NCBI GenBank assembly: GCA_036272195.1
Contig: DATAZE010000026.1
Location: 1 to 64,000, forward strand
Source: DASXHY01 sp036272195
GTDB lineage: Bacteria; Verrucomicrobiota; Verrucomicrobiia; Limisphaerales; DASXHY01
Length of the DNA: 64,000 nt
Reading direction: 5' to 3'
A program made the position numbers and the translations under genes. Shown one piece after another: positions 9,501 to 17,600 of this stretch (positions are counted from its first letter, which is position 1; every line of letters starts with the position of its first letter). The notes below the pieces were generated by a model. That model worked only from the letters and a program-made list of their open reading frames with translations. It was not told the DNA's origin and made no database searches.

Positions 9501-11177
9501 GGCAAAAAAGTTTACCCGTCGATCGCCAAGACCCGCGGCACCACGCCCGGCGTGGGATTGATTTCACCGCCGCCGCACCACGATATTTATTCCATCGAGG
9601 ACTTGGCCGAGCTGATTCACGATTTGAAGAATTCCAACCGGCACGCGCGCGTCAGCGTGAAGCTCGTATCGGAAATCGGCGTGGGCACCATTGCCGCCGG
9701 CGTTTCCAAGGCACACGCGGACGTGGTGCTTATCAGCGGCCATGACGGCGGCACCGGAGCTTCGCCGTTGTCGTCCATCAAGCACGCGGGCGGACCGTGG
9801 GAACTCGGCTTGGCGGAAACGCACCAGACGCTCGTGTTGAACGGGCTGCGCAGCCGCATCTACGTGGAAACGGACGGCCAGCTCAAGACCGGCCGGGACG
9901 TGGCGGTCGCCGCGTTGCTGGGTGCGGAGGAATTTGGTTTCGCCACCGCGCCACTGGTGGTGCTTGGCTGCATCATGATGCGCGTTTGCCACATGGATAC
10001 CTGCCCGGTGGGCGTGGCGACGCAGAATCCGAAGTTGCGCGAGCGATTCACCGGCAACCCCGATCACGTCGTGAATTTCATGCGCTTCATCGCGCAGGAA
10101 CTTCGCGAAATCATGGCCAAGCTCGGCTTCCGGAAGGTGGAAGACATGATTGGCCGCACGGACAAACTCACGCCGTGGAAAGCCATCGATCATTGGAAAG
10201 CCAAAGGCCTCGACCTGACGCCGATTTTGCATCAGCCCCGGCCCGATGAAGATGTGGCGCGTTTTCGCCAGATCGACCAGGACCATGGCCTTGATAAATC
10301 GCTGGACATCACGCGGCTGCTCAGCATTTGCGAACCGGCCATTGAGCGCGGCGAACGCGTGCACGCGGACCTGCCGATTCGCAACGTGAATCGCGTGGTG
10401 GGCACCATCGTGGGCAGTGATGTCACGAAAAAATGGGGCCCGAACGGTTTGCCGGACAGCACGATTCATCTCAAGTTCACCGGCAGCGCGGGCCAGAGCC
10501 TGGGTGCATTCATACCGCGCGGTATGACGATTGAACTGGAAGGCGATGCCAACGATTATTTCGGCAAGGGTCTCAGCGGCGGGCGTCTTATTGTTTATCC
10601 TTCGAAAGCCTCGACCTTCGTGGCGGAGGAAAACATCATCATCGGCAACGTGGCGCTTTACGGCGCGACGGCGGGTGAGATTTTCGTGCGCGGCATGGCG
10701 GGCGAACGCTTCGGTGTGCGCAACAGCGGTGTGAACGCAGTGGTGGAAGCCATTGGCGACCATGGTTGCGAATACATGACCGGCGGGCGCGTGATTATCC
10801 TCGGCAAGACCGGGCGTAATTTCGCGGCGGGTATGTCGGGCGGCATCGCGTATGTGCTCGACGAGGCCGGCGACTTTGCGACCCGCGTGAACATGCAAAA
10901 CGTCGAGCTGGAGAAACTTTCAGACACTGACGAAATCGAGGAAATCTGGAAGCTGATTCAACGGCACCAGACCTACACGAAGAGCGAACGCGCCGGCAAA
11001 GTGCTCGCGGACTGGGAAGGCATGATCAATCGATTTGTCAAAGTCATCCCGAAGGATTACAAGCGCATGCTTCAGAAAATCAAAGAAGCCAAGGCTCAAG
11101 GCCTTAGCGGCGAAGCAGCCGAGCAAGCCGCCTTTGAAGCCAACATGAAAGACATCGCGCGCATCGGCGGCGGGTAA
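6543..11177 (+). CDS. gltB: Glutamate synthase, large (alpha) subunit
   Basis: The enzyme converts glutamine and 2-oxoglutarate to two glutamates, giving the main ammonium-assimilation route with glutamine synthetase. The 1544 residues are full length. The class II glutaminase domain starts at FEHDACGVGF, so Cys33 should become the N-terminal nucleophile after removal of a 32-residue propeptide. A central domain follows, then the FMN/synthase domain with Cys1143, Cys1149 and Cys1154 (C-x5-C-x4-C) for the 3Fe-4S cluster in CIMMRVCHMDTCP. The C-terminal GXGXG beta-helix domain is at about 1270-1480 (GLSGGRLIVYP, GMSGGIAYVLD). The small subunit gene lies 0.77 kb downstream with a Uma2 gene between. 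A second Met, five codons in, is an alternative start. Confidence 0.97.
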   Translation: MSSDAMNQKGDSVLLGPPQKQGLYDPQFEHDACGVGFVVNMKGRKSHTLVEQALQILVNLDHRGACGCEANTGDGAGILMQMPHEFFKRATDKSGFKLPNQGQYGVGMLFMPKDPAERETVKTALAKIVAEEGQTLLGWRDIPTDNSSLGETARAAEPFMMQVFIGRNSSAKSDLAFERKLYVIRKVAEQRIRYGGKIAGGKWFYVSSLSSRTVVYKGMLMPEQVGKYYPDLGDADMTTGLALVHSRFSTNTFPSWDRSHPYRYIAHNGEINTLRGNINWMYAGQANFQSDLFGDDIKKILPVINTDGSDSAMFDNCLELLLLTGRDLPHAMMMMIPEPWENHESMSPEKHAFYEYHSCLMEPWDGPASIAFTDGTRIGACLDRNGLRPSRYYVTKDDMVIMASEAGVLDIAPERVAIKGRLQPGRMFLIDTEQGRIVADEELKNKYATEHPYQQWLDEHHVLLKDLPEPPHQREPGHETVLQRQQAFGYTFEDQRIIVGPMGNDGVQPLGSMGTDTPLAVLSNKPQLLYNYFKQLFAQVTNPPIDPIREENITSTETMVGSRGSLLKPTPESCALIKLEHPLLTNEDLEKLRHVNRPKFKAATIPIVFKAAEGAKGMEAALDNMFAAADKAIAEGVSILILSDRGISKENAPIPALLAVAGLHHYLIRQGSRSKVGLVLESGEPREVHHFALLIGYGCSAINPYLAYETLDDMIRQGMLPGLDHKTAVKKFIKAAVKGVVKTMAKMGISTVQSYRGAQIFEAVGLNSTVIDKYFTWTPSRIAGIGIEVIAEEVLKRHSHAFPDRPVNGVLDAGGQYQWRADGEYHLFNPQTIHKLQIACRLGSYKTFQEYADLVNNQAKNLCTLRGLLDFKWAEKPVPIEEVQTVDEIVKRFKTGAMSYGSISKEAHEALAIAMNRIGGKSNTGEGGEDPERYTWTNDKGDSKNSAIKQVASGRFGVTSNYLVNARELQIKMAQGAKPGEGGELPGKKVYPSIAKTRGTTPGVGLISPPPHHDIYSIEDLAELIHDLKNSNRHARVSVKLVSEIGVGTIAAGVSKAHADVVLISGHDGGTGASPLSSIKHAGGPWELGLAETHQTLVLNGLRSRIYVETDGQLKTGRDVAVAALLGAEEFGFATAPLVVLGCIMMRVCHMDTCPVGVATQNPKLRERFTGNPDHVVNFMRFIAQELREIMAKLGFRKVEDMIGRTDKLTPWKAIDHWKAKGLDLTPILHQPRPDEDVARFRQIDQDHGLDKSLDITRLLSICEPAIERGERVHADLPIRNVNRVVGTIVGSDVTKKWGPNGLPDSTIHLKFTGSAGQSLGAFIPRGMTIELEGDANDYFGKGLSGGRLIVYPSKASTFVAEENIIIGNVALYGATAGEIFVRGMAGERFGVRNSGVNAVVEAIGDHGCEYMTGGRVIILGKTGRNFAAGMSGGIAYVLDEAGDFATRVNMQNVELEKLSDTDEIEEIWKLIQRHQTYTKSERAGKVLADWEGMINRFVKVIPKDYKRMLQKIKEAKAQGLSGEAAEQAAFEANMKDIARIGGG

Positions 11178-11323
11178 TGAAGTTGGTTGCAATGAAATCG
11201 ATTTCAACAAATAAACGCAGAAGTCCTCGTTCCCATGGCATCGGGAGGGTTCGTCTGGCGTCGGCCGTCCGGCCCTACACCCGAATCACGACAGGCCGCA
11301 TCGAAACTCCAACATCCCGTCAC

Positions 11324-11917
11324 ATGACAGGCGTTTGGGAGGACGGCTCACGTTTATTGAAACCGAAAGGCGCGTTTTGGACTGATGCCGAGTTGCTCGC
11401 GCTCGGCACAAACACAGACGTAAAATATGAACTCTGGGACGGAAAAATCATCCCTATGTCTCCTGCAAGACCAAAACACGGGGCCGTCATTGCTCGTTTA
11501 ACTCATTATCTTACCAACCATATTTACGAGCATAAACTAGGTGAGATTTTTGATGGCCAAACCGGTTTTCGATTGGGAATTGAGCACTGCTTCCAACCAG
11601 ATATTTCTTTTGTGAGCGGCGAGCGCATGAAATTAATTTTACCGCAAGGATTGGATGGAATGTTTCAGGCCGCCCCTGACATCGCAATCGAAGTCCTTTC
11701 GCCTTCGGATTCCTTTACAAAAGTAGAAAAGAAAATGCAGCTTTATCTGGCCCACGGCGCCCGACTCGGATGGATGGTTGACACCAAAAATAAAACCATC
11801 CGGGTTTATCGTCCGGGACAGCCGTTTGAATTGCTGCGCAGCAGTCAATTATTATCAGGCAATTCCGTGCTGCCGGGTTTTCGCATTTCGTTGGCAAAAA
11901 TTTTCGAAAGCATTTAA
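11324..11917 (+). CDS. Uma2-family (DUF820) putative restriction-endonuclease-fold protein
   Basis: The protein of about 197 residues fits the Uma2 family: YELWDGKIIPMSPA, a mid-protein QPDISFVS strand, then PDIAIEVLSPSDS and a later lysine-rich helix (TKVEKKMQLYLAHGA). The Asp, Glu and Lys are placed as in the PD-(D/E)xK nuclease core, so the active site looks intact. Family members abound in cyanobacteria and soil bacteria, and their role is not settled. The frame is open back to an ATG at 11177 that overlaps the gltB stop as TAATG. That start would add 49 basic, low-complexity residues, so I prefer the ATG at 11324, which gives the usual family length. The gene sits between gltB and gltD on the same strand. 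Confidence 0.85.
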   Translation: MTGVWEDGSRLLKPKGAFWTDAELLALGTNTDVKYELWDGKIIPMSPARPKHGAVIARLTHYLTNHIYEHKLGEIFDGQTGFRLGIEHCFQPDISFVSGERMKLILPQGLDGMFQAAPDIAIEVLSPSDSFTKVEKKMQLYLAHGARLGWMVDTKNKTIRVYRPGQPFELLRSSQLLSGNSVLPGFRISLAKIFESI

Positions 11918-11944
11918 TCAGAACTCAGAACCACATAACCAGAC

Positions 11945-13429
11945 ATGGGTAAACCAACAGGATTCATGGATTTTCTCCGCGAGCTGCCGAAAGACCGTTC
12001 GGCCACGGAGCGTATCAGCGACTGGAAGGAATTTCACCTTCACATGCCGGAGCCGGATCTGCGCAAGCAGGGCGCGCGTTGCATGGATTGCGGCATTCCG
12101 TTCTGTCATACCGGCACGCTTATCAGCGGCATGGCCAGCGGCTGCCCCATCAACAACCTCATTCCGGAATGGAACGATCTCATTTATCGCGGCCTCTGGA
12201 AGGAAGCGCTGGAGCGGTTGCATAAGACGAATAATTTCCCGGATTTCACCGGCCGCGTCTGCCCTGCCCCGTGCGAAGGCTCGTGCGTGCTCGGCATGAA
12301 CAATCCGCCGGTCACCATCAAGAACATCGAAGTCAGCATCATCGACCACGGCTGGGAAAACGGCTGGGTCGTGCCCGAACCGCCGAAAGTTCGCACCGGC
12401 AAGAAAGTGGCCGTGATTGGGTCCGGTCCCGCAGGCCTGTGCGCCGCGGCGCAATTAAACAAGGCCGGCCATCTCGTCACTATTTTTGAACGCGCGGATC
12501 GGCCGGGCGGTTTGCTGATGTATGGCATTCCAAACATGAAGTTGGACAAGCAGGAAGTCGTCCTGCGCCGCATCAAGCAACTCGAAGCCGAAGGCGTGAC
12601 GTTCGTTTGCAACACCGACGTCGGGAAAAATTATCCCGCGGAGAAATTGCTCAACGAATTTAACGCCGTGGTGCTCGCGACCGGTGCGACCAAGCCGCGC
12701 GACCTGCCCATCGAAGGCCGTAATTTCAAGGGCATCCATTTCGCGATGGATTTCCTTACGGCCAACACGAAGGCGGTGCTGGATCAGCATAAGAACGGGA
12801 ATTTCATCAACGCCGAAGGCAAGGACGTCGTCGTCATCGGTGGTGGCGATACCGGCACCGATTGCGTAGGCACTTCCATGCGCCACGGTTGCAAAAGCCT
12901 CGTGCAGGTGGAAATCCTGCCCAAGCCGCCGATGGAACGCGCCAAGGACAACCCGTGGCCGGAATGGCCCAAGGTTTACAAATTGGATTACGGCCAGGAA
13001 GAAGCCGCGGCGAAATTCGGCAGCGACCCGCGCGTGTATCTGACCACGGCCACGAAATTCGAGAGCGAAGAGCATGGCCAGGTCAAAGCCGTTCATACCG
13101 TCGAGGTGCATTGGGAAAAGAACGACAAAGGCCAATTCATTCCCCGGCACGTGCCCGGCTCGGAAAAAGTTTTGCCCGCGCAACTCGTGCTGCTCGCGAT
13201 GGGATTCCTGGGGCCGGAACAACCCCTGCTCGAATCGCTGGGTATCGAGCGCGATCCCCGCACCAACGTGAAGGCGGATTTCAATAAGTACGAGACGAAC
13301 ATCAAAGGCGTCTTCGCCTGCGGCGACTGCCGGCGCGGCCAGAGCCTGGTCGTCTGGGCCTTCAACGAAGGCCGTGGCGCCGCTCGCGAATGCGACCGCT
13401 TCCTGATGGGCAAAACCGATCTACCGTAA
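11945..13429 (+). CDS. gltD: Glutamate synthase, small (beta) subunit
   Basis: This FAD/NADPH subunit feeds electrons to GltB. The 494 residues show the N-terminal cysteine-rich region for two 4Fe-4S clusters (CMDCGIPFC, then CPAPCEGSC), an FAD-binding Rossmann motif VAVIGSGPAGLCAAAQL at about residue 155, and a second nucleotide-binding motif VVVIGGGDTGTDC at about 297 for NADPH. The terminal GVFACGDCRRGQSLVVWA segment is typical of the family. The start ATG at 11945 lies 27 bp after the Uma2 stop. The order gltB-Uma2-gltD suggests one transcript. The Cys-rich clusters are complete. Confidence 0.97.
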   Translation: MGKPTGFMDFLRELPKDRSATERISDWKEFHLHMPEPDLRKQGARCMDCGIPFCHTGTLISGMASGCPINNLIPEWNDLIYRGLWKEALERLHKTNNFPDFTGRVCPAPCEGSCVLGMNNPPVTIKNIEVSIIDHGWENGWVVPEPPKVRTGKKVAVIGSGPAGLCAAAQLNKAGHLVTIFERADRPGGLLMYGIPNMKLDKQEVVLRRIKQLEAEGVTFVCNTDVGKNYPAEKLLNEFNAVVLATGATKPRDLPIEGRNFKGIHFAMDFLTANTKAVLDQHKNGNFINAEGKDVVVIGGGDTGTDCVGTSMRHGCKSLVQVEILPKPPMERAKDNPWPEWPKVYKLDYGQEEAAAKFGSDPRVYLTTATKFESEEHGQVKAVHTVEVHWEKNDKGQFIPRHVPGSEKVLPAQLVLLAMGFLGPEQPLLESLGIERDPRTNVKADFNKYETNIKGVFACGDCRRGQSLVVWAFNEGRGAARECDRFLMGKTDLP

Positions 13430-13446
13430 GACAGCTTCAACGTAGC

Positions 13447-13492
13447 GCAGGCTTTCCAGCCTGCGGGTTCGGGCGGCTTTCCGGCCGCCCGA
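13447..13492. repeat. Two adjacent hairpins between convergent genes
   Basis: Hairpin 1 (13447-13464) pairs GCAGGCT with AGCCTGC over TTCC. Hairpin 2 (13469-13492) pairs TCGGGCGGC with GCCGCCCGA. They lie between gltD and the convergent binding-protein gene, where a bidirectional terminator would be useful. Neither is followed by a proper T tract. The GCAGGCTTTCCAGCCTGC type of hairpin is dispersed in many bacteria, so a repeat is as likely as a terminator. Confidence 0.7.
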
Positions 13493-13494
13493 TT

Positions 13495-14259
13495 CTATTT
13501 CCGGCCCACGATTTCTTTCAGTCGTTCGTATCCGTATACCAATCGAAATCCCGGCTGAAGAATGTCCTCGCCAGATATTTCGCAAATGCGCTTCTCGCGA
13601 ACTGCGGCAATCTCCGGCCAACCTTCACGCAACGAAATTGCCGCTGTATCCACCGGTTTTCCGCACCACGAAGCGAGGATAATTTCAGGATTTGCCTGGC
13701 GGACTTGTTCCGGAGATACAACCCGATCGCGAGCGGCGCGGTTTTTTCTTAATTCCGCAAAGACGTCCGTGCCGCCAGCGCGTTCGATAAGTTCCCCTAC
13801 CCAGCCGATGCCGCTGATAAGCGGGTCATTCCATTCTTCAAAGTAAACGCGCGGCCTGGTGGCAGGAAGAGTTACCGGAGTCAGGCGCTCGCGGAATTCA
13901 TCGAGCAGTCGTTCCGCTTCGGCTTCACAGTCCACGACCCGTCCCAACAGTGACAGCGTTGCTTCTGTTTCCGCCAACGTGCGCTGATTGGTGGCGAGCA
14001 CCGGAAAGCCTTGTTTCATCAATTCGGCGGCAAATTGCGCCTGCACGTCGGAGAACGTAATGATTAAATCGGGATTCAGTTTTTCAATTTCCGCCAGACG
14101 CGCGGTGCTGAAACCGCTGACGCGCGGTTTCGGCGGAGCGCCCGGTGGCGACATAAAGAACGCCGTGACGCCAACCACAATTTCCCAGGCGTCGATGCGC
14201 CACAACCAATCCGCGGCTTCAGCAGACAAACAAATAATCCGTTCCGGTGTCTGGCTCAT
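13495..14259 (-). CDS. BtuF-like (cobalamin/siderophore type) substrate-binding protein
   Basis: The 254-residue protein has the two-lobe layout of class III periplasmic binding proteins: RIICLSAEAADWLWRI at the start, then SGFSTARLAEIEKLNPDLIITF, a long helix near 115-145 and NPEIILASWCGKP. It begins directly with the mature domain and shows no signal peptide, as in the cytoplasmic-looking cobalamin-binding protein family. A transport role is therefore doubtful. It follows the GIY-YIG-like gene by 11 bp on the same strand. No permease or ATPase for B12 or iron uptake is encoded nearby. The ligand is unknown. Confidence 0.75.
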   Translation of the reverse strand: MSQTPERIICLSAEAADWLWRIDAWEIVVGVTAFFMSPPGAPPKPRVSGFSTARLAEIEKLNPDLIITFSDVQAQFAAELMKQGFPVLATNQRTLAETEATLSLLGRVVDCEAEAERLLDEFRERLTPVTLPATRPRVYFEEWNDPLISGIGWVGELIERAGGTDVFAELRKNRAARDRVVSPEQVRQANPEIILASWCGKPVDTAAISLREGWPEIAAVREKRICEISGEDILQPGFRLVYGYERLKEIVGRK

Positions 14260-14270
14260 GGTTTTTTAAA

Positions 14271-14669
14271 TCAATGCCCGCCGACGACGGTGTAGCCCGC
14301 GCGGCGTAAATCATCGGTCAGATCTTTTTCCATTTGTGCGGCCGCTTCGTAAGGCATCGGGTTCAAGTGCGTGTAGAGTTCCGGCAGCAGGCGAATGCCG
14401 TAACGCTTCACGAACAAGGAGGATTTGACGCCTTGCTGATGATTCACGAAACGTTCCTCCGGTGTGAGCCCGGTCAATCCGACATAAACGCAATGTTTTT
14501 TGGAATCGCGACTCGGATTCAACAACCGCACCTTGCGGAGTTTGCCCACGGCAGGCGCCAGCAACACCACGTAAACATTGTGATGATCTTTTGCCGTCGC
14601 TGAGGAAAATTTTCTGAGTGTGCGTCGCTTCAAGCCACGCCATCTTTGCAACCCTGTTCCCAAAGGCAA
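14271..14669 (-). CDS. GIY-YIG-like small protein
   Basis: The 132-residue protein has a strand NVYVVLLAP and a second strand CVYVGLTGLTPEERFVNHQQG, spaced like the GIY and YIG strands of that nuclease superfamily. These are followed by a helix, RYGIRLLPELY, and a conserved-looking end AAAQMEKDLTDDLRRAGYTVVGGH with the Glu that a GIY-YIG core would need. The assignment is by eye and the first strand is divergent. The start could be a little downstream because the first 25 residues are very basic. It lies 18 bp after the giant membrane-protein gene. Confidence 0.55.
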   Translation of the reverse strand: MPLGTGLQRWRGLKRRTLRKFSSATAKDHHNVYVVLLAPAVGKLRKVRLLNPSRDSKKHCVYVGLTGLTPEERFVNHQQGVKSSLFVKRYGIRLLPELYTHLNPMPYEAAAQMEKDLTDDLRRAGYTVVGGH

Positions 14670-14687
14670 GAAGAAGGCGACGTGACG

Positions 14688-17600
14688 TTATTGCCTGGTT
14701 GTTCCCGCCAAAACTTCCCGATTCATCGGCGATAGTTTGGCCAGAAGCGAGATCGCCGCGAGGAGGATCAGCGTGACGAACAAAATTTCAATCCGCGTTC
14801 GCCACGAAGCGACCTGCGCCGACGCAGCTTCCAGACCGATCCGCAAATCAGCTTCTTTATCCACGACCACCGCGCGTTTGAACGTCAGTGTCTGACCTTC
14901 TTCGGGAATGTTCGCGCGCAACGCCGAAGCGCTGCTCACCGCGGCGTCCTGTTGCTGAATAAGACGCTCGGCCAGCCGCATGTAAGCCGCATTATCGTCG
15001 GCGCTATTGCGGTCGATGATTTCCCTGGCGTCCTGCTGGGTGTAATTCACGTCTTTGCCAGTGGACAGATCGCGCAATTTTCCATCGAGCGCGGAAGCAT
15101 CCCCGGTCGAAGCAGCCTGACGGACATTCAGGCCGACCAGCGCCTGCTGAAGCTTGATATTGTGCAACTGCACGCGGGCATCCTCGTTGAAAGCAGCGTC
15201 GTGCGTCGAAAGACCGTAGGCGGCCTGGAACGAGCGGCGCGCCAGTTGCGGGTCGCCCTTCTGCAGCGCGTTATTGCCGGCGGTGAGAAACTCCTCGGCC
15301 TCCTTGGTTCGTTCGAGCCGCCAGATATTTTCCTTTTGCAGGTAGGTTTGCAAATCAATGGCGGTGGTTTGCGGCGCGACCGACTGCTCCTCTAGTTGCA
15401 GTGATCCGTTCCAATGTTTCACCCGCCACTTGTCGTTGAGTGAGACGAGCCAGGTAATATTCTCGAGCGGCAAATCGAATTTCGGCGCGAGCAATTCCAA
15501 GTCAAGCGCGCGCGCGTGGCTCGAGCCGGTCTTGCAACTGTAAAATACTTCCACCGAAATCGGCTTGTCGGCGCGCGACTGCTGCTCCAGCGGGATGAGG
15601 TAACCGGTTTTATCGACGGTGCGCCACGGCCAAACGCCGTTGTCGTTCACAAAGGCGAACCAGAAATTCGCGCCCGCGGGCAGCGTGAGATTCAACAACC
15701 GCTTGTCACCGGGAAGAATTTCCAGACGCGCCTGGGTAAGCATCACGCCGTCGTCTGAAATAACGGAGTGGAAGGTAACGTTGTTGACGCGGGCATCCAG
15801 GAGCCTCGCGGCCTCGTGGCGTTCGAGCTTGAGCGGCAATTGAAACGAGGGCTCGACGAGGCGATAAGCAAAATTCGCGGAATTGGCCTGCAATCCCTGC
15901 TGCAGCGCGTGTGGAATGCTTTGCCATTCGGCAGGCTGCAGCGCGGCAGGCGCCAAGTCCACAGTGAGTTGCAATCGCGGGTCGGATTGCACCGTGACAA
16001 AACCGCGTTGCAAATTAACGTCCGAAGCCTCGACGCCGCGCACGATCGTCTGACGCGCCTGGCTCGGGGTCGGCACTTGATAAATCACCTGTAACAAATA
16101 TTCGCCAATCACGCGCCGATGCAATTTCACCTCCCATTGTTGCAGGCCATTTGTCGCCGTGTTCTCGATCGCTGAGAAGCTGGCGACTTGTTCGCCTTTG
16201 AAATTCACGCCTTCGGCATCCGTCGGAATAAAAACGCGAAACGCTTTCAAACCGGTATTCTCGATTTGATACTGCAAATTCGCGGCCACCTTCACCTGGG
16301 CTTCGCTGACGGTGGCGTGTTGCAGGCTCGTCACCTGGATCCAGGGATCGACCTGCGCGATATCGAGCGTCAGATTCAGCGGGGTCTGCAACACGCGAAA
16401 GGCCAGCACGCCTTTCTGGCGGACACCGGCCTTCTGTGGATCCAGTTCAGTGACACCGTCCCGAGACGCCGCCTGCAATCGCATCCCCTGCTCCGGCACG
16501 ATGAGCAATGTGCCAAGCTGTTTGTCCGCTTCCCGCAAAACGACCTGCGGGACCGGCCACGCCGAGGCGACCTTTACTCCAGGTCCCGCGAGACTGATGT
16601 TAAATTGCTGCCGGCCATCGGTTTTACCAGGAAAATGCAGCGTGATGACTTGCCCGCCCTCGGTTTTCACTTCCGTCCAGTGGCTCACGGCTGCACCGCT
16701 GATGGATTCGACGTCAAACCCGGTCGGCATTAAAAAACTCAGCCGAAAAATTCCGGCGCGCGAAATGTCCACGGTCGCATCGACTGCAAGCACCGTCCGA
16801 TCTTCCCCCAGCGACAGAGTATCTTGCGTTTCAACCCGCACATCGGGCTCGACGGGCGAAGCCTTCACGGACGCCACAGCTTTCGCGTCTGAGTAACGAA
16901 ACGCGCGGCGCAAGGTGAGGCCGGGAATTTGCGCCTGTAGCGCCGGCAACGCGTTCCCGGCGAAATCTTCGAGGTTAATTGGCGAGAAAGCTTCGGCATT
17001 GACGGAATCGAGTTGAACTTCGTTGCCGGTGGCCACGCCCATCAAGCCGATCTGTCCGGCGGCACTGTCCACGGAAATCAGCCCCACCGTTTGCTCGAAC
17101 GGCAGCGTTCCGGTGGCGATTTGAGAACGCACCAACAAGGTGAACGGGTGAGATTGAGGCGGATTTAGAGTGACGCGAAGCTTCCGCGCTTCCGGATCGA
17201 AGCGCCAAAGCGAAACCGTAGCCGCCGGGGTGACGATGGCCTGACTTTTTTGGGTACTGGAAGATGGAGCCTCTTCGCGTCGGGTGCCATCGCCAGTAAC
17301 ATCCGTGATGGTCATTCCACGCGGCACATCGAGAATCAATTCATTGAGTTCGCCCTGCGCGGGACGAATCGAAACGTAATGTGCGCCTTCAATGACTCCC
17401 GCCGTCGGCGCGTAAAGCTGCGCTATGTCGGCGTAAAAAACGGGCTTTTCACGCTTCACATCGCGGCTGCGGGGCTTCCAGTTGACAGCGGCATAATCTC
17501 CCGGCGACAACACCAGCGTCGCAACAGTGTTGCTGCCATCGGTCTCGCGCTGCACCGTTACGGCCTGAGGCGATTGCACATCCACGTCGGCATTCGCAAT

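Noticed and set aside
9564..10898. Long open frame (444 codons) on the minus strand inside gltB
   Set aside because: It mirrors the strongly conserved gltB frame, is rich in His/Arg as expected from an antisense frame of GC-rich coding DNA, and shows no domain.
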